Origin: JAAYJR01 sp964545315
GTDB lineage: Bacteria; Bacteroidota; Bacteroidia; Bacteroidales; Prolixibacteraceae
DNA length: 10,213 nt
Direction of reading: 5' to 3'
Assembly: GCA_964545315.1 (NCBI GenBank)
Contig: CAZJGI010000108.1
Span: 1 to 10,213 of the forward strand
The notes beneath the pieces were generated by a model. That model was not told where the DNA came from. It saw only the letters and a program-made list of their open reading frames with translations, and did no database searches. Shown here in pieces: positions 1 through 7,459 of this stretch. The stretch's first letter is position 1. The number at the start of each line of letters is the position of its first letter. The position numbers and the translations under genes were made by a program.

Positions 1-11
1 GTCATGAAATT

Positions 12-19
12 TATATTTG
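12..19 (+). promoter_or_regulatory. Exact match to Bacteroidota -7 element (TATATTTG)
   Basis: The octamer TATATTTG matches the -7 consensus TAnnTTTG known from Bacteroides promoters. Its -33 partner would lie outside the window, so pairing cannot be tested. It is about 570 bases before the SusC-like start, so it would imply a very long leader or serve something else. In DNA this AT-rich a chance match is likely. Confidence 0.15.
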
Positions 20-122
20 TTGCCTCTGGAAATTATTGTATTAATATTTTGAACAATATAAAAATTCAATAAACTATTAATGAGCTGTTTAATATGTTCT
101 TTAATAGTAAATTCAATTACTT

Positions 123-134
123 CGACGATCGTCG
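123..134. repeat. Perfect 12-bp palindrome CGACGATCGTCG
   Basis: CGACGATCGTCG equals its own reverse complement and is strikingly GC-rich inside a strongly AT-rich intergenic stretch. It is compatible with a dimeric regulator operator. It has no loop and no following T-run, so it does not look like an intrinsic terminator. Function is inferred only from symmetry and composition. Confidence 0.35.
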
Positions 135-437
135 GAAATGTCAAATTAATTAAAAACTTATTTGTTTACTCATTTTGATATTTATCTGGCAAAACTTGGT
201 GGTTCAGAATGAATTTTTTAAATAATATCGCAGATTTCTTTCGTAATAATCAAATTATGTTTTGTTAATTAATATATTTTGTCTCAAATTGACACCTGAT
301 GACAAAATAAATTTTGATATTTTTTAAAAAAATCGACTTTTTCAGTATTATTTTTTGAATATATGCATTGAATTTTAGAAACTTATGTGTTAATATTTTA
401 TTTAAAATTTAGTTATGAAAGTTGTTTTAATATTTAG

Positions 438-468
438 AAAGGAGGTGTTTAAGCCTATGTGTTCTTAG
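438..468 (+). promoter_or_regulatory. Consensus Shine-Dalgarno followed by a three-codon frame (M-C-S-stop)
   Basis: AAAGGAGGTG at 438-447 is a near-complete complement to the 16S rRNA anti-Shine-Dalgarno tail. Nine bases later comes ATG TGT TCT TAG (457-468), which would encode Met-Cys-Ser. Bacteroidota genes, including every other gene in this window, generally lack Shine-Dalgarno sequences and use A-rich leaders, so this site stands out. It lies about 120 bases before the SusC-like start. It could be a leader peptide, a ribosome standby or attenuation element, a remnant of a lost gene, or coincidence. Confidence 0.35.
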
Positions 469-507
469 TTAAAACTCCGACAAGAATGACCCATCTTCGC
501 AAATCCC

Positions 508-538
508 GGTCAATATTATATAATATTAATATTCGACC
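508..538. repeat. Nested AT palindrome bracketed by GGTC/GACC
   Basis: AATATTATATAATATT (512-527) is a perfect 16-bp palindrome that overlaps a second one, AATATTAATATT (522-533). The block is flanked by GGTC (508-511) and GACC (535-538), which also pair. The right end of the block is 47 bases before the SusC-like start codon, a suitable place for an operator or a 5'-UTR hairpin. In addition TGACC (487-491) pairs with GGTCA (508-512), offering an alternative fold. Low complexity makes chance symmetry plausible. Confidence 0.3.
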
Positions 539-585
539 TTTTTATTGTTTTAAGTATTAATTTAAAATTAAAGAACAAAGAATCA

Positions 586-3500
586 ATGAAACAAAAGAGA
601 AACTTAACCTTAAAGTTTTTGCAATTTTCGTATTGTATATTACTTATTTTTACCTTTTTGTTTGCTGCAAACAAAAGTGTATCAGCTAATTCATCAACTT
701 CAGAGTTGCTATCAAAAGAGGGCGTTATTTCTGAAGAATTTAAAGTTGAAGGGAATACAAGTGTAAGAAACTCCATTATTACAGCTGAATTACAACAACA
801 AAATTTAATCAAAGGAAAGGTAACCGATCCTGAAGGAAAACCACTTCCCGGGGTAACAATTATAGTTGTGGGTACTACCAGGGGAGTGATAACCGATGTG
901 GATGGGACATTTTCCATTGAAGCTCAGCCTACCGACAGATTGGCTTTTTCGTTTATAGGTATGGAAAGCCAGATTATAGATATTGGCAACCGAACCACTA
1001 TAGATGTGGAAATGGGCGAAAAGATAGATGAATTGGAAGAGGTTACTATCGTGGCTTTTGGTAAACAGAAAAAAGAAAGTGTTATTTCTTCAATTGAAAC
1101 AATTAAATCTGATGATCTGAGGGTTCCAAGCAGTAACCTGACAACTGCATTTGCCGGCCGGATGGCAGGAATGATATCCTATCAGGTAAGCGGGGAACCG
1201 GGTCAGGATGATGCGCAGTTTTTTATTCGTGGTATTACCAGCTTTGGTACAGGAAAAGTAGATCCTCTGATCTTAATAGATAATGTGGAAGTTTCAAGCT
1301 CTGACTTATCCCGCCTGCATCCTGATGACATTGCCAGCTTTTCAATTTTAAAGGACGCAACAGCTACTACCTTATATGGGGCACGCGGTGCAAACGGGGT
1401 TATTTTGATAACAACCAAAGAAGGTAAAGAGGGTTCGATAAGAGTTTCCGTTCGTGTGGAAAATTCTTTTTCTACTCCTACTAAGGAAATCGAAATGGCT
1501 GATCCCATAACTTATATGAACCTGGCAAATGAAGCTGCCAGAACACGGGAAGCTTTAGGCGTAAATCCATATACTCAGCTAAAAATTGATAATACCATGG
1601 TTGGGACAAATCCTTATGCCTTCCCTGCAGTTGACTGGATGGATATGTTATTTAAAGATGTGGCCATTAACCAGCGCGCAAATCTTAACATATCAGGTGG
1701 TGGAAAAATTGCGCGTTATTATGTTGCAGGATCAGTTTCTCAGGATAACGGAATATTAAAAGAGGATGAAGCCAGTAACTTTAATAATAACATTAACCTG
1801 AAAAAATATCTGGTACGGTCAAATATCAATCTAAATCTTACTAATACAACAGAAGGTATAATAAGGGTTCATGGTACCTTCGAAGATTATTCAGGACCAA
1901 TAAGAGGAGGAAGTGATCTATATCAACTTGCCTTAAATGTCAGTCCTGTCAGATTTCCGGCATATTATGAGCCTGATGAAACATATTCACATGCACGACA
2001 TACTCTGTTTGGTGGTTATGATGAAGGCCAGTATCTTAATCCTTATGCGGAAATGGTAAGGGGATTTCGTGAGTCTAACAGCTCTACCATGATGGCACAA
2101 ATAGAAATTAAACAGGATTTTGGTCAGTGGATAGATGGCTTATCAGCAAGAGTGATGGCAAATACCCAGAGATACTCCAAATTTGACCTGATGCGCTCTT
2201 TTAATCCATTTTATTATACTACAATTTCATATAACAGAAAAACAGGAGATTATAAACTATTCCAGTTAAATCCCCTTGACGGAACTGAATATTTGAGCTA
2301 TCAGGAAGGTGGAAAGGTAGTAAACAGCAGTACATATAGTGAGGCCTCAATGACGTATAATAAGATGTTTGCGGAGAAACATGATGTTAGTGGTATGTTG
2401 ATATTGATGGCCAGAAATGCATTAAATGGTAATGCCGGTTCATTGGCGGAGTCACTTCCACAAAGAAATCTTGGACTGGCAGGACGTTTTACGTATGGAT
2501 ATGACTCAAGGTACCTTGGAGAATTTAACTTTGGGTACAATGGCTCAGAAAAATTTGATAAAGGACATCGTTGGGGTTTCTTCCCTTCATTTGGATTAGG
2601 CTGGATAATTTCCAATGAATCCTTTTGGCAGGGATCGATTGCTAATACAATATCAAAGCTTAAAATACGCGGAACGTATGGTTTGGTTGGTAATGATGCT
2701 ATAGGAGACGAACGTTTCTTTTACCTCTCACAGGTAAATATCAATCAGGGTGGTAATTATACATTAGGTTACAACTATTCAGGGATAAACAGAAACGGAA
2801 CCACTATTAGTCATTATGCAAATCCGTTAATTACGTGGGAAGTTGCTTATAAACAGAACTTGGGTCTTGAAATTGGACTTTTCGAGGGGAAAATAGATAT
2901 TCTTGCAGATTTATATAAGGAGCACAGAAAGAATATCCTTCAGACTCGTGCAGATATTCCGAGTACTATGGGTCTTTGGTCAACACCAAAATCCAATGTG
3001 GGTGAAGCTTCAGGCGGAGGAGTAGATGTTTCATTAGACTATAATCATTCTTTTAGAAACGGCATATGGGTAGTAGCCAGAGGAAATTATACATATGCAC
3101 GGTCAGAGTATAAATTTTATGAAGAACCTGATTTTGAATCAGCAGGAGCACCATGGCGCTCAAGGATGGGGCATCCCATTTCTTAACAATGGGGTTATAT
3201 TGCAGAACGCCTTTTTATTGATGAAGCTGATGTTCAAAACTCACCACGCCAGGAGTTTGGAGAATTCGGCGCCGGAGATATAAAGTATAAAGATTTAAAT
3301 AATGATGGCGTGATAAATGAATTGGATTTATCACCAATCGGATACCCACGAACACCGGAGATTAATTATGGATTTGGAATTTCTTCCGGTTACAAAAATT
3401 TTGATTTCTCATTCTTCTTCCAGGGATCTGCGAGGTCAAGTTTCTGGATTAATTCATACAGTCTGTCTCCATTTATTAATTACACATCCGGCGGACAGGT

Positions 3501-3855
3501 TATGGAAACCGGATTAGCAAAGTTTATTGCCGATGATTACTGGTCTGAATTATCACCGGATCCTCAGGCTGGATGGCCCAGGTTGTCGAACTACAGATTG
3601 CCTAACAATACTCAAACAAGCACAATGTTTATGAGAGATGGTGCATTCCTTCGTTTAAAAAGTGTTGAACTGGGATATTCATTACCGGAAAGAGTTACTA
3701 ATACTTTAAAACTGGATAAAGCCCGTATTTATGTGAGTGGCACTAATTTACTTCTTTTTACCGGATTTGACCTCTGGGATGTTGAAATGGGTGGTAATGG
3801 TCTTGGTTACCCATTGCAAAAAGTTATAAATCTGGGCCTTAATATTTCATTTTAA
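586..3855 (+). pseudogene. susC-like: SusC/RagA-type TonB-dependent outer-membrane transporter, interrupted by in-frame TAA
   Basis: This would be the outer-membrane channel that imports oligosaccharides with its SusD partner, powered by TonB. If the stop is ignored it reads as 1089 codons, normal for the family. Visible parts: a signal peptide with a basic start and hydrophobic stretch (about residues 1-34); a carboxypeptidase-regulatory-like beta-sandwich (about 75-145, IKGKVTDPEGKPLPGV); a TonB-box-like EEVTIVAFG (151-159); a plug domain ending in the SusC signature LYGARGANGVILITT (263-277); then the beta-barrel. No STN domain is present, so no sign of FecA-like sigma signalling. Codon 867 is TAA (3184-3186). 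The same frame then continues with barrel sequence typical of SusC, starting QWGYIAERLF, a calcium-loop-like DLNNDGVINELD (about 903-914), and a normal aromatic C-terminus (LGLNISF). The 866-residue product would lack the last barrel strands and should not fold. The ATG at 586 is chosen because it gives a complete signal peptide. Family call is very secure; functional status is not. Confidence 0.93.
3184..3186 (+). other. Premature in-frame TAA in the susC-like gene
   Basis: The frame reads GHPIS-stop-QWGYIAERLF. SusC homologues commonly continue through this point with a polar residue, often Gln, before WGY. A single C-to-T transition turns CAA (Gln) into TAA, so the likely ancestral reading is S-Q-Q-W-G. 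No frameshift is involved: frame and family similarity continue to the TAA at 3853-3855. Confidence 0.9.
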
Positions 3856-3869
3856 TAAAAAAAGTGATT

Positions 3870-5801
3870 ATGAAAAATAAAATTTTCAATTCTATTTTGG
3901 CAATAGGTGTTGCTATTTACTGTATAATTGGTGTTTCCTGCACCGATTATTTAGATGTCGTTCCCGATAATATTCCTACCATAGATCACGCCTTTCAAAA
4001 CCGTAATGAAGCAGAAGGCTTTTTATTTGGTATATACTCATTCCTGCCCAGGTCTAATCATTTAGACATGAACCCAGGGCTAACATCCGGAGACGAAGGA
4101 TGGCTGATTGAACCGGCAAATTATTATACTAATCCAATATTGTGGAAAATTGCCATGGGTGAACAAAATACTCAAACACCCCTGGGAAATTATTGATCCA
4201 GTGCACAGAGCGGAGGTGATGTTAAGGGAGCATCAAGGCTATGGACTGCAATTAGTGATGCTAACATATTTTTGGAAAATATCCATAAACCTTTTGACCT
4301 TGAAGATCATGAGCGTATTCAATGGATTGCAGAAGCTAAATTTCTTAAAGCTTATTATTACTTCTGGCTTTTTAGAATGTATGGACCTCTGCCAATTTTA
4401 AAAGAAAATATACCAATTAGTGCCAGTGCAGAAGAAGTGCGCATTTACAGAGAGCCTGTAGATGATGTTGTTGAGTATATTGTAAGTTTGTTGGATGAGT
4501 GTGTTGAAGATCTTCCTTTGCAAATATGGGATTTGCAGAATGATTTGGGACGGCCTACAAAACCGATGGCACTTGCTTTAAAAGCTCAGACACTTACCTA
4601 TGCTGCAAGCCCATTGTTTAACGGGAATACTGACTATGCAGATTTTATAGATAACCGTGGTATCTCACTGTTTCCGCAGGAATATAAGGCAGAAAAATGG
4701 CAAAGAGCTGCCACTGCTTTGAAAGAAGCTATTGATGTAGCTCATGAGGCTGACCATGAATTGTTTGATTTTAGTACAACTACTTTTGCAAAAAATTTAA
4801 ATGATTCAACTATTTTGGCAATGAATGTCAGAGGTGCGGTTGTTGAGCGCTGGAATTCTGAGGTAATCTGGGGAGACTCACGTGGAGGAACACAAATTTA
4901 TCAGAGAGAAGCCTTTTTCGGAGTGTACCGCAAGCATGGTACAGGAATGATCTATGGGCCTCCATTGCAAATTGTAGAACAGTTTTATTCGAAGAATGGT
5001 GTCCCTATTGATGAGGACATTGAATGGCAGGGAGTCGACTGGTATGAGTTAAAAGTAGGTGATAAAGCTCATAATCGTTTTATAAGGGAAGGATATACAA
5101 CTGTTAACCTTCATTTTAACAGGGAATATCGTTTCTACGGATCACTCACTTTTGACGGCGGTCTCTATTATGGAGCAGGGAAAGTGACAAATGATAAGGA
5201 TTTTCATTTAACACCATTCAGAGCCAACTTGCAACCTGGTGGATTCTATAGTCTATATCATTCTCCCACAGGATATAATCCTGCAAAGGTAGTGCATTAC
5301 CTGACAACTCAAACAGCCACTACAAACGCAAGTTTTTATTCATACCAATGGCCAATTATCAGGTTGGCTGATTTATATCTGATGTATGCTGAAGTTTTAA
5401 ATGAAGTAAAAGGATCTCCTGATGGCGAAGTATATGAATATATTGACATGGTAAGAGAGAGAAGTGGACTAAAAGGTGTAGTTGAGAGTTGGAGAGACTT
5501 CTCGATTGAGCCTGATAAACCATTGTCTAAAGAGGGCATGAGAGAAATAATTCAAAGGGAACGTATGATTGAGTTAGCCTTTGAAGGTATTCGTTTCTGG
5601 GATTTAAGAAGATGGAAACTGTCTGAAGAGTATATGAATAAACCTATACGGGGCTGGAATGTTTATGAGACAGACGCCGATAAATTTTATCAGGTGAGAA
5701 ATATTTATGACCTGGAATTTGAAAAGAAGGATTATCTCTGGCCAATCCAGACATCAGAGCTTTTAAGAAATAAAAATTTAATGCAAAATCCGGGATGGTA
5801 G
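3870..5801 (+). pseudogene. susD-like: SusD/RagB-type glycan-binding lipoprotein, interrupted by in-frame TGA
   Basis: This is the partner of the SusC-like gene, 14 bases upstream, and would sit as a lipid-anchored lid on the transporter and bind glycan. Read through, it has 643 codons, in the usual range for large SusD proteins. The ATG at 3870 is preferred over a GTG two codons earlier, because it gives a compact lipoprotein signal with lipobox GVSC (Cys24) followed by TDYLDV, a common SusD mature start. TPR-like helices are visible at about 154-180 (AEAKFLKAYYYFWLFRMYGP) and again at PTKPMALALKAQTLTYAASP. The C-terminal hallmark ERMIELAFEGIRFWDLRRWK lies at about 564-583, and the end NPGW is typical. 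Codon 109 is TGA (4194-4196), after ..TPLGNY; the frame then runs SSAQSGGDVKG and LWTAISDANIFLENI, normal SusD sequence. The downstream piece has no lipoprotein signal of its own, so internal restart would not give a surface protein. Confidence 0.92.
4194..4196 (+). other. Premature in-frame TGA in the susD-like gene
   Basis: The sequence reads GNY-stop-SSAQSGGD. Trp is a natural residue here in SusD proteins (..NYWSS..), and one G-to-A transition converts TGG to TGA. The frame is unchanged on both sides and continues to the true stop TAG at 5799-5801. The product ending here would be only 108 residues. Confidence 0.88.
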
Positions 5802-5908
5802 AATAAAAAAACAATAATGAGATTAAACCATATGATACATTGAATGGAAACAAAAACAATAAATCATTTGGGTTCAATATGAGGTTTAAAAAAAATAAAT
5901 ATAGTCTA

Positions 5909-7303
5909 ATGAAAAAAATAATATTTTTAATTATCACATCTTTGTTATTCCTGTGGAATTGCGAAGAAGCACCGGATATGAGTGATCAAAAAGACTCAGT
6001 TCCACCGGGCCCGATATCTAATCCGGTTGTTGAGAATATAAACGGAGGCGCAATAATAACATATTCTTTACCGGGAGATAATGATTTACTGGGCGTAAAA
6101 GCTTTATATAATTTGAAAGAGGATGGTGAAACTTTGGAAATGTTTTCATCAGCTTTCAGGGATACTATTGAACTTAAAGGATTCCCTGACATAAATGAAA
6201 GGAATGTTACATTGATCTGTCTTGATAAAAGCTTTAATGAATCAACTCCGGTTGAAATTAAGATCAAACCGCTTACACCCCCTATCGAACTGATCAGGGA
6301 GACATTAGAGGTTAATCCTGCTTTCGGCGGTGTTTATGCAAAATGGGCGAATGTCCATCTGGAAAATATTGCAGTTTCCCTTTTAGTTAAAGATTCCCTG
6401 GGCTTCTGGGTGCAGGATGATACTCATTACAGCGCATCAGAAGAGGGACAGTTTTCCTACAGAGGATTTGAAGCTGTTGAGGCAGATTTTCGGATAGAAA
6501 TGCGCGACAGATGGGGTAATTATGCTGAACCACTTGAATTTACCCTTACTCCGTTTTATGAGGAAGAGATATTACCTTTTGATCCTAAAAAACCCAGCCA
6601 GCCATTATGGGACATTGCCTATGGCGCATTTGATGATACCAGGGCCTGGAGAGGTGGATTCTTAGCCCCCGGTGGCGGAGGATGGAACGCCTTATATAGT
6701 GGCGCCAGAATGAGTTGGGGGATTGTAGTTGATGGAGAAACAAATGTTTATAATAATCGATGGGGTATGTTTGTAAAGCCGAGGCTATCTCATTATTTTC
6801 CGGATGCTGATGAAGATCTTATGTATTTTCACCCAACATATTTTATTTTTGATATAAAGGAGGAAATAGTTCCAAGCAGGTTTAAATTCTGGGCAATGTG
6901 GCTGGCTGAAATTTTCCCGAATAAAATTGAGGTCTGGGGAACTAATGAAACTCCCAAGGGCGGGCCTGCAGATTTCGCAACATTGACAGAAAGCCTGAAT
7001 TACTGGACTGAATGGAATGCACCCCCATATATTGTGGGAACTGATGCATGGAAGCAGGATTGGATCAAACTGGGAAATATACAGGTGCGTCCAACACCTT
7101 CGGGTGCATATCAGGATGCTGATTTTACTCCGGAAGATATAGAACGCCGTGACCGGGGATATGAAATTGAAGTCTATCCTGAAGTTGTCGGTACAAAAGT
7201 CAGATATCTGAGATTTGTATATATTGATGTGAGCCATGAACAGTGCTACACTACCAATATCAAAATTTGGGGACAATACGTCGATGGCGAACCTGGAAAT
7301 TAG
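5909..7303 (+). CDS. DUF4959/DUF5126/DUF5000-type surface lipoprotein (putative glycan-binding protein)
   Basis: The predicted protein has 464 residues. I chose the ATG at 5909 over an upstream in-frame start at 5840 because MKKIIFLIITSLLFLWNCEE is a clean lipoprotein signal (lipobox LWNC, Cys18), whereas the extension is Lys/Asn-rich and would bury it. Family knowledge: genes directly after susC/susD in Bacteroidota PULs often encode this three-part architecture, thought to be a cell-surface glycan-binding protein. Here an N-terminal beta-sandwich resembling DUF4959 spans about 22-123 (SVPPGPISNP, then ITYSLPGDNDLLGVKALY), a DUF5126-like domain about 124-220 (FGGVYAKWAN and FRIEMRDRWGNYAEP), and a DUF5000-like, discoidin-type module about 245-458 (FWAMWLAEIFPNKIEVWGT, ending VRYLRFVYIDV and TTNIKIWG). 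No catalytic residues are evident. It is intact, 107 bases after the susD-like stop, and probably cotranscribed. Domain borders are estimated by eye. Confidence 0.88.
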   Translation: MKKIIFLIITSLLFLWNCEEAPDMSDQKDSVPPGPISNPVVENINGGAIITYSLPGDNDLLGVKALYNLKEDGETLEMFSSAFRDTIELKGFPDINERNVTLICLDKSFNESTPVEIKIKPLTPPIELIRETLEVNPAFGGVYAKWANVHLENIAVSLLVKDSLGFWVQDDTHYSASEEGQFSYRGFEAVEADFRIEMRDRWGNYAEPLEFTLTPFYEEEILPFDPKKPSQPLWDIAYGAFDDTRAWRGGFLAPGGGGWNALYSGARMSWGIVVDGETNVYNNRWGMFVKPRLSHYFPDADEDLMYFHPTYFIFDIKEEIVPSRFKFWAMWLAEIFPNKIEVWGTNETPKGGPADFATLTESLNYWTEWNAPPYIVGTDAWKQDWIKLGNIQVRPTPSGAYQDADFTPEDIERRDRGYEIEVYPEVVGTKVRYLRFVYIDVSHEQCYTTNIKIWGQYVDGEPGN

Positions 7304-7401
7304 ATATTCAAGAATTAAATTTTCCTTAAAAGTTTGATATTAATCTTATCAATCTAAACCGGAGAATTTGATAAATGTATTTACGCTAAAATTATAACAC
7401 T

Positions 7402-7441
7402 ATCAGACAATCAGTCAGCAACTGCTTATTGATTGTCTGAT
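7402..7441 (+). terminator. 12-bp perfect stem-loop between the DUF5000-type and sialidase-like genes
   Basis: ATCAGACAATCA (7402-7413) pairs perfectly with TGATTGTCTGAT (7430-7441) across a 16-base loop, in which AGC and GCT can also pair. It lies 98 bases after the DUF5000-type stop and 14 bases before the next ATG. There is no T-run afterwards, so a classic Rho-independent terminator is not assured. It may be an mRNA-processing or stabilising hairpin that sets different expression for the SusCD and enzyme parts of the locus, or a small mobile-element remnant. Confidence 0.5.
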
Positions 7442-7444
7442 TAA

Positions 7445-7459
7445 ATGTTGAACCTATGA
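7445..7459 (+). other. Five-codon frame overlapping the sialidase-like start (ATGA)
   Basis: ATG TTG AAC CTA TGA (7445-7459) would encode Met-Leu-Asn-Leu. Its stop overlaps the ATG at 7456 in the ATGA arrangement typical of translational coupling. It sits between the stem-loop at 7402-7441 and the gene. No Shine-Dalgarno precedes it, so it may be chance. Confidence 0.15.

Larger units (their letters stand above)
1..585. other. Long AT-rich intergenic leader upstream of the PUL
   Basis: I see no coding region here: all six frames are broken frequently by stops and no recognisable protein family appears. The stretch is very AT-rich with many homopolymer A/T runs. Its notable contents are a GC-rich 12-bp palindrome at 123-134, a consensus Shine-Dalgarno sequence near 438-447 followed by a three-codon frame, and a nested AT palindrome at 508-538 just before the susC-like start. 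It probably holds the promoter and 5' untranslated region of the PUL. I found no convincing pair of Bacteroidota promoter elements (-33 TTTG and -7 TAnnTTTG at correct spacing) close to the start codon. The gene upstream of the window is unknown. Confidence 0.7.

Noticed and set aside
1..585. CRISPR array, tRNA or insertion-sequence ends in the leader
   Set aside because: No regularly spaced repeats, cloverleaf, transposase fragments or terminal inverted repeats with target duplications were found.
586..800. STN domain or sigma-factor signalling extension on SusC
   Set aside because: The segment between signal peptide and carboxypeptidase-like domain is only about 40 residues and lacks an STN pattern; no sigma or anti-sigma gene is adjacent.
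516..917. Minus-strand frame overlapping the susC-like 5' end
   Set aside because: It is antisense to the signal peptide and carboxypeptidase-like domain, ends in low-complexity AT sequence and resembles no family.
3187..3855. Independent small gene starting after the susC-like stop (GTG at 3310)
   Set aside because: The segment is the C-terminal barrel of SusC in the same frame; the GTG is the Val of the conserved DGVIN loop, and there is no signal peptide.
3184..4196. Alternative genetic code explaining the internal stops
   Set aside because: TAA, TAG and TGA are all used as proper terminal stops in this window (3853-3855, 5799-5801, 7301-7303, 8662-8664), and two different stop codons would have to be reassigned to two different residues.
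4272..5801. A separate SusD gene starting at TTG 4272
   Set aside because: The TTG is the Leu in the conserved IFLENI stretch of SusD; upstream in-frame codons from 4197 are already SusD-like, and no lipoprotein signal is present.
5840..5908. Longer N-terminus of the DUF5000-type lipoprotein
   Set aside because: The extra 23 residues are Lys/Asn-rich and precede a complete lipoprotein signal that begins at 5909.
5644..5937. Minus-strand hydrophobic 97-residue frame
   Set aside because: It spans the end of the susD-like gene and the A-rich gap; its hydrophobicity reflects Lys/Asn codons read backwards as Phe/Leu/Ile.
6785..7276. Minus-strand 163-residue frame
   Set aside because: It is a shadow of the intact DUF5000-type gene, with no ribosome site, family resemblance or plausible neighbours.
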